From Palaemon carinicauda (Eukaryota > Arthropoda > Malacostraca > Decapoda > Palaemonidae): a stretch of 64,000 nucleotides of DNA. A program made the position numbers and the translations under genes. Shown piece by piece: positions 43,377 to 55,903 of this stretch. The notes below the pieces were generated by a model. The model saw only the letters and a program-made list of their open reading frames with translations, was not told the origin of the DNA and did not search any database. The first letter of the stretch is position 1, and each line of letters opens with the position of its first letter. The DNA is taken from the NCBI RefSeq assembly GCF_036898095.1, contig NC_090751.1:74190432-74254431 (forward strand). Direction: 5' to 3'.

Positions 43377-45304
43377 GTACCTGTTGAGATAGTGCTGGGT
43401 TTGGTAGAGGGAACAGCCTTAGCTTCAGTTTCATTACCAGAGGGAACCAGTTGCTCTTGGGCCACTTGGGGAGCCACTAGAGCTGCTGTTCCTTGGAAGG
43501 ATCTCAGCCTGTTGAGGACTTTCATTGGGAGATTGGTCGGAGGGAACAGGTAAATCCGGTTCCATCTCTTCCAGTCGAGGGACATGGCATCCGTCGCCTC
43601 CGCTAGAGGGTCCTCATATGGGGCTACATATCGAGGTAGTTTCTTGTTGTCGCTTGTCGCGAAGAGGTCGATCTGCAGTTCCGGGACTTGATGTAAGATG
43701 AAGAAGAATGAGTCTGTTTCTAGGGAACATTCTGACTCTTTCGGCTTGAGCCTGGATATAGCGTACGCCGTCACATTGTGGAACCCTTGAAGGTGAACTG
43801 CTGATAAATGCCATCTTTTCTTTTCTGCCAGATGGAAGATGGCCAATATCACATGGTTGATATGGGGCGATCTCGAGCCTTGTCGGTTTAGACATCTCAT
43901 TATCACTTCACTGTCCAGGATCAGCCTGATGTGGGCTGATCTGCAAGGGGAGAGTTTCTTCAACGTCAAAAGGACTGCCATGCCCTCTAAAATGTTGATG
44001 TGAAAGGTCTTGAACAGATAAGACCAGGTCCCTTGGACTTTCCTTTGATGGGAGTGACCTCCCCATCCTTCCGTCGAGGCATCCCTGTGGGTGGTCACCG
44101 ATGGTGGAGGTGGTGGCAAGGGCACGGTCCTCTTTAGGTTCTTGGCCTTCGACCATGGCTTGAGAAGTGATCGTAGTAAGGTCGGTATCGGTCTTCTTTG
44201 ATCTCTTCGAGCGTTTGATGCGTATCTTCTCCAGACTTGTGACACATCTTTCAGCTGTGCTTTTAGCACTGGGCCTGTCACTGCTGCAAACTGGAGAGAG
44301 CCCAGTACTCTTTCCTGTTGGCGTCTTGAGATCCTGTCAGATTTCAGTAGTCTCTTGACAGATCCTAATATCTCTCTCCTCTTCCTTGGGGGAATGGAGA
44401 GACGGTGTGACTTCAAGTTCCAATGGATTCCCAGCCATTGAAACTGTTGAGCTGGAGAAAGTCGAGACTTCTTGATGTTGATCTTGAATCCCAGATGTTC
44501 CAGGAACTGGATCACTTTCTTGGATGCTTGCAGACAAGTCGTCCTGGATGCTGCCCACACCAGCCAGCCGTCCAGGTACGCTGCTACCTGAACACCTTCT
44601 ACGCGTAGTTGTTGAACTACTGCGTCTGCAAGTTCCGTGAAGATCCTTGGGGCTATGTTTAGTCCGAGGGGCATGGCTCTGAAGACGTACTTTTTCTTCT
44701 GTAGCCTGAATCCTAGGTAGAAGGAGAGGGGGCAGTTGACTGGAATATGCCAGTAAGCATCTGCCAGGTCTATTGAGACTGTGTACGCCCATTTTGGAAG
44801 CAGGGTCCTTATGTGTTGAAGGGTTAACATCCTGAACTTTTTGTTTTCGATGAATTTTTTGAGTGGCGTTAAGTCCAGAATGACTCTGAGTTTGTCTGAG
44901 TCCTTGGGAACACAAAACAGCCTTCCCTGGAATTTGATGGACTTTGCCCTCCTTATTACCCGTTTGCTCAATAGTTCTAGGGTATATTCTTCCAGTAAGG
45001 GGGTAGAGTGTTGGAAGAATTGAGGAAAAGATGGTGGAGCCTTGCGCCAGCTCCATCCAAGTCCGTTCTTGATTAGGCTGTGGGCCCAAGGATCGAAGGT
45101 CCAACGATCCTGAAATTGTTGGAGCCTCCCTCCTACCTGAAGCATCTCATTGTTTCTGTTTTCCGGAGGATTTACCTCCCTGACCGCGTCCTCCCCTACC
45201 TTGTGAGGGGTGTTTTGAGGAGCCCCGTCTGGAGCCTCTACCTTTGGGACGAAAGGTAGTGGTTTGCCTCTCAAACGCAGGGTTGAATGCTGGTGACTGG
45301 GCAA
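43377..45304 (-). pseudogene. DIRS RT / RNase H / MT-like, open but catalytically damaged (copy D)
   Basis: Open for its whole length and fused by a frame change at ALVAP|QVAQEQLV (about 43,480) to the YR frame, giving an 801-codon ORF (42,899-45,304). RT motif is YLDG instead of YLDD near 44,565, one Lys of VPKKDSDK is missing, and the RNase H motif TADALSR reads TAYAISR. The ORF is therefore long but unlikely to be active. The MT-like block IDLFATSDNKKLPRYVAPYED is intact up to the switch. Confidence 0.85.
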
Positions 45305-47083
45305 CCAGCTGTTGAGGTACCATCTGGAAAGTGGTTTGCGGTTGAGCCACCACTTGGGGCACCGCGGTCATGGTGACTGTGGGATGTTGTTGCTTGGCAG
45401 GCCGAGAAGGTAATCTAGGTCTCTTGGTCTTCTTCTTAGGCTAGTGACCCGCATCCAGGGAAGACTTCCGCTTAGAAGACATGCCCCTCTTCTGGAGAAG
45501 GTTCCTATTCTCTGTGGTGGCTTTGTCAACTACCTCCTTGACCACTTCACTTGGGAAGAGGTCCTTACCCCAGATATTGGAAGCTATCAGCTTCCTGGGT
45601 TCGTGTTTTACAGCTGCTGCAGCAAACAAAAATTCTCTGCATGCTCTCCTGGCCTTGATAAAGCCGTACAGGTCCTTTACAAAGGTTGGCATGTGCATCT
45701 TGGCCATGACCATGTTCATACCTGGGGTGCTCTTTAAGCCTGCGCACATCTCCATACAGTTGTGTAGGGATAGAGATGCCGCTGGTCTTTCTTTTGTCTC
45801 TTGCTCCCTACACAAGAGAAAGTCTGACAGCTTTGGGAGATTCTCGTTGAACTGACGTCCAGCGATATCTGCCTCCAACTTCCCAACTGAGAAGGTAAGG
45901 TGGACCTCTTTCCAGTCCTTATCTTCCATGGGCAGGGCTAACGATAGGGGTCTACACTCTTCCAGTGTAGGACAAGGTTTGCCTGCCTCTATTGCCTTGA
46001 CAAAGGCTTTAAAAGCCTTCGATGTAAAAGGGAAGCAAGAAAGGTAGGATGTTTCTTGCTCAGGGCAGACACCTTAGAGTTGGTGTAGCCCACGCTCTTT
46101 CGGCTGCTCAACAAAAGAGCCTGTGCCTTGTCATGGTCAAATACCATGATCTCCTTGGGTTCCGTCTCTTCCTTCGACGCTGGCTCCAGCTTCAGTCGGA
46201 TGAAGCAGTCTGGGTAAGCATTGAAGCTTGGCCAGAACTGAATGTCATCAATAAGGACGGCTCCCATCTTCTCCGAAATGAAGAGTTTGCCGTTGGTGAT
46301 CGGCATATACTCCGCATATCTCCAACGATTAGTTTCGGAGCAGGGTGGGAGGTCTTAAATTCTGAGTCTCTTGCGTGACCCACGGGAGGCGGAGAGTTGA
46401 GCTTTACGGAGCTCTCTCTCAAGTTTCGCTTCCCTAGTTTCGCCTTGCTTGCGAATGCTCTCCATTAGAGCCGTGAGATTGGCCAGTGCCTGTCTCATGT
46501 TGTCTGATGGAGGGGCAGATGATGTTGAGGGTAACAGCTCCAGTGCCGGCACCGACGGAATGGACTCCGACTCGACCTCATCATCTTCATCGGGAGGTAG
46601 TGTGGACTCCTCCTCGTGATCATCCTTAAGAAGATCCTTCTCAGTGTCCGAGGACACTTCAGACATCCTTTCCTCTTGGTGGATGTCCATACCTTGTAGT
46701 GTGTCGCTGACCTCCGTCTCTACGGCAATCTGGACGCAGGGTATTTCAGGTCGTGCCTGGGGTATGACAGCTTCAATACCCGCTTTAGGGAACAGCAAGT
46801 TGCGCATCCTTTCATTAGGAAGGTACGGTCCTGTAGAGTTCTTTTGGAACCCACGAACCCATCTATGCAGCGTTGCTCGTGCTGCATCCCTCGACTCCGC
46901 TGACTTGGGGTCGTCGAAACCATTGGTAACCAAGGTCCGGCATACGTTGCAGCCTTGGGGGTCCCAGTACCGCAGGGTTTCTTTATTGATGGTGCAGGGG
47001 GCATGAGACCTGCACCCTTTATGACCACAGAAGTCCTTACTCCTGTGGTTACATAAGATGACATCGCACTTCACAAGGTCCTC
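45147..47083 (-). pseudogene. DIRS Gag-like protein, broken (copy D)
   Basis: Exon starts at 47,083 after CAG. LVKCDVILCNHRSKDFCGHK..CRSHAPC...CNVC, WVRGFQKNSTGPYL and a Glu/Asp-rich linker read to a TAA at 46,355 in the KDLPPCSE region. NRWRYAEYMPIT continues in frame, is lost near 46,040 (deletion after HPTFLAS), and resumes at 45,929-45,441 with a Trp/Cys-rich block. The Gly/Arg tail is at 45,147-45,371. No ATG at the exon start (GTG at 47,074). Confidence 0.75.
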
Positions 47084-49323
47084 CTGTAAAGAGAGAAAAA
47101 TTAAATGAGTATGCGGTTGTTTATCTCACATGATAACCAATTTATGTAAAATATTAATATTAATATTTTAATCATTATAGCTTAGGATAGTCAAGCTAGA
47201 AAAGAACTTGGAAAGACACATACTTTTGTTTCCTGTACAGCCAATTGCTGTGACTTCCCCCAAAATTAAAGCCATAGAGTTTTCTTACTCAGGAAACCAA
47301 AGGGAAGGGTTCTAACCCCTAGGGGTAGATAAGTGTAACTTAACACTGACCCTTCTTAAGATCTCTAATATTGTGGGGTAGGATGTTTACTGATTAACTA
47401 TCAGTGTATTGGAGGAAATCTTTCCTTTCAATATAGGATTGGTCTCAACAACAGACTGTGCCAGGAAGCACAAGGTATGTTGGAAAATAACTACTGTATA
47501 AAATATACTATAGTTTTCTGTCTGCAGTATAATCTATACTGCAAATATACTGGCTACTGTATAATCATATACTTAGTTCAGCCGGCATGTTGCCGGCTAG
47601 GCTAGTACCTGGCGGCACAATCCAGCCGGCATGCCGCCGACTGGTTAGTACCTGGCAGCACTGGCCCAGCCGGAATGTCGCCGGCTGGGTTAGTACCTGA
47701 CGGCACCAGTCCAGCCAGTATGCTACCGGCTGGGTTAGTACCTGGCGGCACTACCTGACAGAGAGAGAAAGAAAGCATGGAGTGAAGGGCTACCTTATTA
47801 GACGTATATTAACAATAAATAAGGATGTAAGTACTTTAATCTTACTGCCTTCCTCCAGAAAGACGGTTCAAAATGGAAAGGGAGAAAGCATCATTCAGGC
47901 TTCCATCCCACCACAAAACCTACTGCCGGTCACTGCCGGCTTCGGGGATGTGGATGGCAATCCAAGAGAGGACTGAAGAACACTCAACAGTAAAGGGGTC
48001 TCCCACCGGCAGCCGTCACAGCCGGCAAAATCTTTCCCGGAGCCTTGTGTCCATAAGGGAAAGACTGAGTGACTATACAGCTATACAGGAAGCGGTGAGA
48101 TTGTAGGACGACGGCCACAGGGCTGCAATGGCTAGGCCATCGCCAAAGGACAGAGAGGGGCAGGGAAAGTATGGAAGAAGGCGGCAGGGTTGCCGCCACT
48201 ACCACACAAGGGAGAAACTCTGTTTCAGTATCGGCGCCATCCTAGGCGGCAGAAGAATATCTATTCTTCAGCCTAGGGTCTGCCGAAACAGGACTAGTCT
48301 TCTAGACCGCAGGGGAGAAGGTGGCAGCATCATAAAACCACTTCAAGTGCAGCCTAGAGAGGCACAGCCTCCTATGCCGGCAGCTGTAAGCCGGCAGGGG
48401 AGTGACTACTCACCCTGCTGCTCGGCCGCCGGCAAAAAGACTGAATACTCCAAGGTTCTGTCGAAACCCAAAGCCGGGCTATCCGCCGGCAAGGGTAAGA
48501 GACAGAAAACACCAGCCTAGTCAAGCCGGAGTGTCTACTCTATGGCAAGACGAAGATAGGGTTGTTGCCTATGGCAGCACTCAGAGGGAAGGAGGGATTA
48601 CCTTTAAATCTCCACAGGAGACGAGTATCGAGTTTTATAATAATGCTAGGAGATATCTATCTCCTCATGAATTAAGAAAACGATACATGAGGGTAAACTG
48701 GGAACATGTATGAAAGTATACTGAAGCGCGTAGGCTAGGTAGCCTAGCGCGGGGCGGGATTTCGGTTACCTAAATCGCCGAAGCTCTAACGTATACGATC
48801 AACATAAGGAAGAGGAAATATATGCATAATTACATATATCTTTACTAGTATAATTGTGACTAAATAGCTTTCATAATCTATTAATGCTATTACAACTAGG
48901 AATGTCGTTCTATATCATGTAGGAAAGTAAACTGAAGCGCGTAGCCTAGGTAGCCTAGCGCGGGGCGAGATTCGGTTACCTAAATTATCGAAACTCTATT
49001 GTATACGATCGACATAATATATAACTTTCCTAGTATAAATGTGCTTAAATGGCTTTCATAATTTATTCATGCTATTACAACCGGGAGTGTCGTTCTGCAA
49101 ACTAAATAACACATGCGTCATGAATGACAGCTCCCATGGCTCCTCCGGTGATCAGCTAAGCTCCAAACACTTAAAATTACTCTAATTTCTCTGTGAAGCT
49201 GGAGCTGAAAATTATACACTGTAAAGGCAGAAGAAGCTGGTGATTGCATGATAAATCCTTAATCAATTGATCACAAACGTTAGAGCAACAGGGAAAACCA
49301 CCGTGCGAATTAGCTACAAAAAT
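47084..49323 (-). other. Leader of copy D
   Basis: No gene. Splice acceptor at 47,084. CCGGC-rich from 47,580 to about 48,530. A roughly 130-bp segment (GCGCGTAGGCTAGGTAGCCTAGCGCGGGGCG) is duplicated at about 48,720-48,800 and 48,915-49,010; ORFs here follow the GC-rich repeats. Confidence 0.55.
47579..47756. repeat. 44-bp minisatellite, four units
   Basis: Units start at about 47,579, 47,623, 47,667 and 47,712 and share CAGCCGGCATG..GCCGGCT and TTAGTACCTGGCGGCAC. Copy C has one unit at the same place. Confidence 0.85.
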
Positions 49324-49645
49324 AGGAATAATCGCCATTTTGGATACTCGTAATAGTACGGGAGAAAAGGGTAACCTTGATAACGGCTCCCCTTCTGTTT
49401 TCGCCACTCTGCCCCCTCGAAACAAAAACGCTATTCGGGATGAAGATTGCTATGTGTCGTATCAAGATATACGTCCCTTGATATTATGCGATAGCCTTAG
49501 GAGAAATTTTAAGGATATTCGCGCCAAGAGTTAGAATTCTGGAGACCTAAAGGTTAATTCTCTGGGAATATCACTAGCCAAATATCCCTTAAAAAGCTAC
49601 CTATAGGAACCTTCCATCAGGACGACATGGCTTGAGCCCAAAAAA
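49324..49645 (-). repeat. Left ITR of copy D
   Basis: Inverted counterpart of 40,866-41,218 with scattered differences. Ends CATGGCTTGAGCCCAAAAAA. Confidence 0.85.
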
Positions 49646-49720
49646 GCATGCTGCTACAGATAGAGTAGTTTCGGGTGGGGATTGTTATACAATCCTTTTC
49701 TTTAGAAAAGGAGGGTGGGT
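49646..49720 (-). other. ITR-ICR spacer of copy E, with an empty Ty3 target site
   Basis: Continues copy E after insertion D. AAAAGGAGGGTGGGTCC at 49,706-49,722 has a single AGGAGG and is the unoccupied counterpart of the Ty3 insertion site in copy C. Confidence 0.85.
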
Positions 49721-49805
49721 CCATCAGGACGACATAGCCCGAAAATAGATTTTTCGCTTTGCTTCAAAATCCGTTTTTTGGGCTCAAGCCATGTCGTCCT
49801 GATGG
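49721..49805 (-). repeat. ICR of copy E, with a small deletion
   Basis: CCATCAGGACGACATAGCCC joined to GAAAATAGATTTTTCGC; about 8 bp of the usual GGCTATCTCACCC are missing. The other arm GCCATGTCGTCCTGATGG is complete. Confidence 0.82.
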
Positions 49806-50527
49806 AAGTTTACCAGAGAATTACTTGAAAGTACTGTATCTGTGGGTTTGTATAAGTGCCTCAACCTTGGGTCAGCTTCTATATGGTCATCAAGACCACA
49901 GAAATATATGACGATACCGTTATACATCATAACCACTAAGCATGGAACAATGTTAGGGCTTCCTGCCCCCTGCAGGGAAATGTCGTACTCGACAGTAGCA
50001 GCAGCAAGGTTTGTATCTATATAGGAACAAATGTAAAAATCATTTAGTTATTTTGTTCATATATATATCTACCCTCAAGCATATACTTTACTTAGGAAAA
50101 TAAGTAAAGAACTCCGTCTAATTTTATTTAACTACATTTGGGGCGAATAAGACACAAATACACGTTAGACATTTATTTGAATAGACAACTTAAATGTAAC
50201 AATTTACTGTATTAGAATTTTGCAATAGAATTATAAATCCAACATATGAAAGGTAATATATTTTCTACCTGAAAGGGAAGAAGAGTCATTAGCCACTCGA
50301 AATCAGTTGAAAAATTAGGATAATTTCACTGTAAATGTTGGATAATTATCAACACTGCGTACAAGTGTACACATGGCACTGGTGTCATTGGTATAAATCA
50401 GCACCTATAAAGAACAGTCCTAGTGTCACCAGGGTGACACTTAATAAAAAGGTATTGCACTGCAAGGTGTCAACACCTTTTCACCCAAACTGAAACAGTC
50501 CCAAACAGTTAACTGTTCATCGCAGCA
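49806..50527 (-). other. 3' region of copy E with poly(A) signal
   Basis: Noncoding. Minus-strand AATAAA at 50,172-50,177 followed by the GTGTCTTATTCGCCCC block. Very similar to the 3' region of C. Confidence 0.55.
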
Positions 50528-51537
50528 CTAGACGAAAGGTTTCACAACACTACACGCCGTCACCTCAAAATGTTTTAAGGCGTGCACTTGCTTCGCATAA
50601 TGTTTATAGAAGACTCTGGAGGATTTCCAACCAGTGTATGTGTGGAGTCTCTCAAGGTTCATATACTGAAAAAAGTTCAGTGAGGAAGCAATCTTTCTCA
50701 GATCATGCCCTGCGGGTGTACTAACAGGATCCGCTCTGCGAATGAAGTAGGTGAGCTTCGCCCTCTGTTGTTTTAGGGATAAATTTGACCCTGAGGTTTC
50801 GCCTTTGAAGAGCTGTCCTTCCCTGAAGTCTGAAGTTCTTCGAAGATAGACCTTTAGACACTCTACTGGACCTAGAGAATCTTCCTTCAGAGGGCAGATT
50901 CTCCAGGGACCCCACCTTTTGGTGGGTAGCTCGTTTTTGGCGAAAAATGTAGGATCAAGAAAGAGATTCAGTTCTCCCACTTCTGTGAACTCAATATGGC
51001 CCTCGTCTCTTGATAGGGCTACTATTTCACTAACTCTAGCCCCTGAGGAATATCACTTTTTGGGTAGGATCCTTTAGAGAGCAATCTTCATTGTTCAAGG
51101 TTGAAGCATAGTGTAAGACTTTGTCCAGAGACCATGAAATGGGCTTCGGAGGGGCTACTGGTTTAAGTCTAGCGCATGCCTTCAGAATTTTGTTGAAGAT
51201 TCCGTTTGCCAGGTCCACATGGAAGGCGTATAGAAGAGGTTTAGTCAAAGCTGACTTACACGTAGTTATCGTGGTGGCAACCGAGCCTTGTTCGTGAAGG
51301 TGGATGAAGAAGGACAGGCAGAAGTCTATTGAGATTTATTTCGGCGTTTTTCCATTAATAAAAGCAACCCACTTCTTTCAAGACGATTCATATTGTCTTC
51401 TGGTTGACTTTGACTTATATTCTTCAAGAAAGTCTATACTGTCTTTCGAGATCCCAAATCTTTTCTTGACTGCTAAGGCGAGAAAATCATGAGATGAAGG
51501 TTTTGGGTTCTCTGTGATGAAGCGAAGATAGTCGACT
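50528..51537 (-). pseudogene. DIRS tyrosine recombinase, broken (copy E)
   Basis: N-terminal VDYLRFITENPKPSSHDF and STRRQYESS read to about 51,380, then the core-binding helix is disrupted. A deletion of about 14 bp near 51,045 removes the frame just before the catalytic SGARVSEI motif. The C-terminal piece (50,528-50,980) is open with AGHDLRK (Pro to Leu next to the HxxR arginine) and KHYAK. Confidence 0.78.
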
Positions 51538-53200
51538 TCTGAACCAATTGGGATAGAGCTGGGTTCGGTAGAGGGACCAGCCTCAGCTTCAGTTCCATAA
51601 CCAGAGGGAACCAATTGCTCTTGGGCCACTTGGGGGCCACTACTGCTGCAGTTCCCTTGAAGGATCTCAGCTTGTTGAGGACCTTCAGCAGTAGATTCAT
51701 TGGAGGGAACAGGTAGATCCGGGTCCATCTGTTCCAGTCGAGGGATATGGCGTCCTTCGCCTATGCCAGAGGGTCCCCGCATGGGGCTACGTATCGAGGT
51801 AGTTTCTTGTTGTCGTTCGTCGCGAACAGGTCGATCTGGAGTTCTGGGACTTTTTCCAAGATGAAGGAGAATGAGTCTGTGTCTAGGGACCATTCTGACT
51901 CTATCGGCTTAAGCCTGGATAGAGTGTCCGCCGTCACATTGTGGATCCCTTGTAGGTGAACTGCCGATAAGTGCCATCTCTTCTTTCTTGCTAAACAAAA
52001 GATGGCTAACATCACGTGACTGATGTGGGGCGATCTCGAGCCTTGTCGGTTCAGACATCTCACTATTACTTCACTGTCCAAGACCAGTCTGATGTGGGCT
52101 GATCTGTGAGGGGATAGCTTCTTCAACGTCAAGAGAACTGCCATGGCCTCCAGAATATTGATGTGAAAGGTCTTGAACAGGGATGATCAGGTCCCTTGGG
52201 CTTTCCTTTGATGGGAGTGACCTCCTCATCCTTCCGTCGAGGCATCTGTGTGGATGGTCACCGATAGGGGAGGTGGTTGTAAGAGAACAGTCCTTGCTAG
52301 GCTCTTGACCTTCGACCATGGCTTGAGAAGTGATCGTAGTAAGGTCGGTACCAGTCTCTGTAGATCTCTCTGAGTGTTTGATGCGTATCTTCTCCAGACT
52401 CCTGACGCATCTTTCAGCTGTGCTCTTAGCACTGAGTCTGTTACTGCTGCAAACTGGAGAGAGCCCAGTACTCTTTCCTGTTGGCGTCTTGAGATCCTGT
52501 CGGATTTCAGTAGTATCTTGACAGAACCCACGATCTCTCTCCTCTTCTTTGGTGGAATGGAGAGGCGGTGTTACTTCAAGTTCCAATTGATTCCCAGCCA
52601 TTGAAACTCCTGAGCTGGAGAGAGGCGAGACTTTTTGTAGCTGATTTTGAATCCCAGATGTTCCAGGAACTGGATCACTCTCTTGGATGCTTGCAGACAA
52701 GCAGTCTTGGATGCTGTCCACACCAGCCAGTTGTCCAGGTATGCTGCTACCTGAAAGCCTTCTATGCGTAGTTGTTGTACGACTGCGTCCACAAGTTTCG
52801 TGAATATCCTTGGGGCTATGTTTAGTCCGAAGGGCATGGCTCTGAAGACATACTTTGTCTTCTGTAACCTGAATCCTAGGTAGGAGGAGAGGGGGCGGCT
52901 GACTGGAAGGTGCCAGTAAGCATCTGCCAGGTCTATTGAGACTGTGTACGCCCCTTTTGGTAACAGGGTCCTGATGTGTTGAAGGGTTAACATCCTAAAC
53001 GTGTTGTTCTCGATGAGTTTGTTGAGTGAAGACAAGTCTAGAATGATTCTGAGCTTGTCCGAGTCCTTCTTGGGAACAGAGAACAGCCTTCCCTGGAATT
53101 TGATGGACTTTGCTTTCCTTATAACCTTTTTGTTCAAGAGTTCTAAGGTATATTTTTTCAGTAAGGGGGTGGAGTGTTGGAAGAACTGAGCAAATGAAGG
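51473..53200 (-). pseudogene. DIRS RT / RNase H / MT-like, broken (copy E)
   Basis: RT piece 52,571-53,137 is open but has YLDN in place of YLDD near 52,730. RNase H pieces at 52,226-52,531 (ending in HTDASTEG, then TGA) and 51,761-52,144 (LVLDSEVIV, TADTLSR). The MT-like block IDLFATNDNKKLPRYVAP is followed by a change of frame near 51,765. A further piece, 51,473-51,700, ends the domain. Confidence 0.8.
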
Positions 53201-53227
53201 TGGAGATCTGTTCCATTTCCATCCTAG

Positions 53228-55251
53228 TCAAATCTTGATGAGGCTGTGGGGCCAGGGATCGAAGGTCCAACGATCCCAAAACTGGTGGAGTCTCCCTCCT
53301 ACCTGGAGCATCTCATTGTTTAGATGTCCTGAGGGTTTGCCACCCCGACCGCGAACTCCCCTGCCTCGTGAGGGGTTTCTTGAGGAGCCCCATTGAGATC
53401 CTCTTCCTTTCGGAGGAAAGGTAGTGGTGTGCCTCTCAAACCCTGGGTTGAAGGCTGGTGACTGGGCTACCAGCTGTTGAGGCACCACTTGGAAGGTGGT
53501 CTGTGGTTGAGCGACCACTTGGGGCATTGCGGTCATGGTGACAGTGGGATGTTGCTGAGCAAGCCGAGAAGGGAGTCATGGCTTCTTTGTCTTCCTCTTG
53601 GGTTAGGGACCAGTATCCGGGGAAGACTTCCTCTTTGAGGAGATGCCCCACTTTTGGAGAAGGTTCCTATTCTCTGTGGCGGCTTTCTCTACTACCTCTT
53701 GGACCACTTCCTTTGGGAAGAGGTCCTTACCCCAGATACAGGAAGTAATTAGCTTCCTGGGTTCATGTTTGACCGTTGCGTTGGCAAACATGAACTCCCT
53801 ACAGGCCCTCCTGGCCTTCACAAAGGCATACAGGTCCTTGACGAGGGTGGCCATGTGCATATTGGCCAGGACCGTGTACATATCTGGGGTGCTGGCATTG
53901 CCTGCACACATGTCCATGCAGTTCTGGAGGGAGAGGGAGGCAGCTAGCCTCTCCTTTGTCTCTTGCTCCATTCGCAAGAGAAATCCAATAGCTTCGGTAG
54001 GTTCTCGCTGAACTGCTGTCCTGCGATGTCTGCATCAAGCTTCGCTATTGAGAAGGTTAGGTGGACCTCCTTCCATTCCTTCTCATCTCTGGGAAAGGCC
54101 AAAGACAAAGGCCTACACTCCTCTAGTGTAGGGCATGGTTTAACTGCATCAGCGGCTTTGAGTACACTCAGAAGAGCCTTCGACGTGAAGGGGAAGGCTC
54201 TCGAAGAAGGAGCAAGAAAGATAGGATGTTTTTTGCTCAGTGCAGAAACTCGCGAGTTAGTGTATCCTGCCTTCTTCAGGCTACTCGTCAAGAGAGCCTG
54301 TGCCTTGTCGTGGTCGAATACCATGACCTCCTTTGGTTCCGTCTCTTCTCTCGATGCTGGCTCACTCTTCGGCCAGATGAAGCACTCCGGGTAAGCTGCA
54401 AAGTTAGGCCAAAACTCAATGTCATCCAGGTGGACGGCTCCCAACTTCTCCAAGATGTAGAGTTTGCCGTTAGTAATTGGCATGAACTCCGCATACCTCC
54501 AGGGATTGGTCTCGGAGCAGGGTGGCAGGTCCTTCACTCTGGGTCGCTTGTAAGACCCTCGGGAGGTGATGATCTGAGTCGCTTCAAGGAACTCTCTCGT
54601 CATCTTTTCTTTCAAGTCTACGTTCTCCTTACGTAGATTTTCCATTAGCGTGGTAATGTGGGCCAAGACTGCATGACCCATCGAGTCTAATGGAGGGGTA
54701 GGAGCCGAAGACGTAGACGGTGTCGGCAGAAGGGGTTCCTCCGCTTCTGTCTAGTCATGGTCCTCATCTCCTCCGGGTGGTAGAGTCGATTCTTCTTCAG
54801 GGTCATCTCGGAGAGGATCCTTCTCCGTGTCTGTGGACACTTCAGACATCCTTTCCTCCTGGTGGATGTCCCTGCCTTGTAAAGCTTCACTGACATCAGC
54901 CTCAACTGCGATCTGGACGCAGGGAGGTACAACGGCATCAGCTGTTGCCTTTGGGAACAGCAAGCTTCGCATCATATTGTTGGGGAGGTACGGTCCCGGA
55001 GAGTTCTTTTGGAACCCTCAAACCCATTTCCGAAGCTTTTCACGTGCTGCATCCCTCGACTCCGCCGACTTGGGGTCACCGAAACCCTCGGTCACCAAGA
55101 CAGAGCAGACATTACAGTCCTTGGGGTCCCAATACCTCAAGGTTTTGATTGTCACTACGCAGGCGGCATGAGACCTGTACATAGTGTGACCACAAAAATT
55201 CCTACTTTTGTGGTTACAGTACATCACCTCACATTTTAGCTTTTGGTCCTC
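53228..55251 (-). pseudogene. DIRS Gag-like protein, broken (copy E)
   Basis: Exon begins at 55,251. Cys/His cluster (MMYCNHKSRNFCGHTMYRSHAAC; the third Cys is Tyr) ends with a frame loss at 55,018. Pieces 54,751-54,975, 53,944-54,681 (RVKDLPPCSETNPWRYAEFMPIT, HLDDIEFWPNFAAYPECF, ALSKKHPIF) and 53,603-53,977 follow in other frames. The Gln/Gly/Arg-rich tail is at 53,228-53,536. Confidence 0.74.
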
Positions 55252-55329
55252 CTGTAAAGAAAGGAAATTGAAATGAGCATGCGGTAATTTATCACACTTG
55301 ACAAATTAATGTATTTTCATGCAAGAAAA

Positions 55330-55813
55330 TGGATTTTGAGCGAAGCGAAAAATCTATTTTTGGGTGAGATAGCCATGTCGTCCTGATAGAAGGTTCCTTC
55401 AGTAGCTTCCTAAGGGTATATATGACTACAGTAGATATTCCCAGAGAATTAAACTAATGGTTTCACAGAATTCTAACTTCTGGCGCGAGTACACATAAGG
55501 TTTCCCTATAGGATATCGTATAATAACAGGGGACGTATGCTTGACACGCCACATAGCTATCTACACCCCACATAGCGTTTACGCTTCGAGGGGGAAGTGT
55601 GGCAAGTTATAGGAGGAGCCGTTACAAAGTTCTCCTCCTTCGTTACTGTTACGGTACTCGGCGACGTCATAACCGGTCACCATGTTGGCCGCCATCTCGG
55701 TTGACGTCATCGTTGCGCGCCATCCTCATTCCTTCCGGCGTTTATGCCACCCTCCATGATACAATAAGATTGGGAGGGGCCTGACAAGGCCAGAATAGAG
55801 GACAAGGGCGGGT
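55330..55813 (-). repeat. Right ITR and spacer of copy F
   Basis: Outer signature TTTTGAGCGAAGCGAAAAAT, then sequence closely similar to the ITRs of B (4,482) and H (26,718). The left ITR is outside the window, so the inner edge is not fixed. Confidence 0.78.
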
Positions 55814-55903
55814 CCATCAGGACGACATGGCTATCTCACCCAAAAATATTTTTCGCTTCGCTCAAAATCTGTTTTTTGGGCTCAAGCCATGTCGTCCTGA
55901 TGG
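55814..55903 (-). repeat. ICR of copy F
   Basis: CCATCAGGACGACATGGC ... GCCATGTCGTCCTGATGG with centre CACCCAAAAATATTTTTCGC; three bases shorter than other ICRs. Confidence 0.85.

Larger units (their letters stand above)
40866..49645 (-). mobile_element. DIRS copy D, both ends present, nested in copy E
   Basis: 8.8 kb from the right end (ATGGACTTTGAGTGAAGCG) to the left end GAGCCCAAAAAA at 49,645. E sequence breaks at GTAGCAATCA and resumes at GCATGCTGCTACAGATAGAG, matching the unbroken GTAGCAATTAAGCATGGTGG of C, so D is an insertion in E. Confidence 0.9.
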
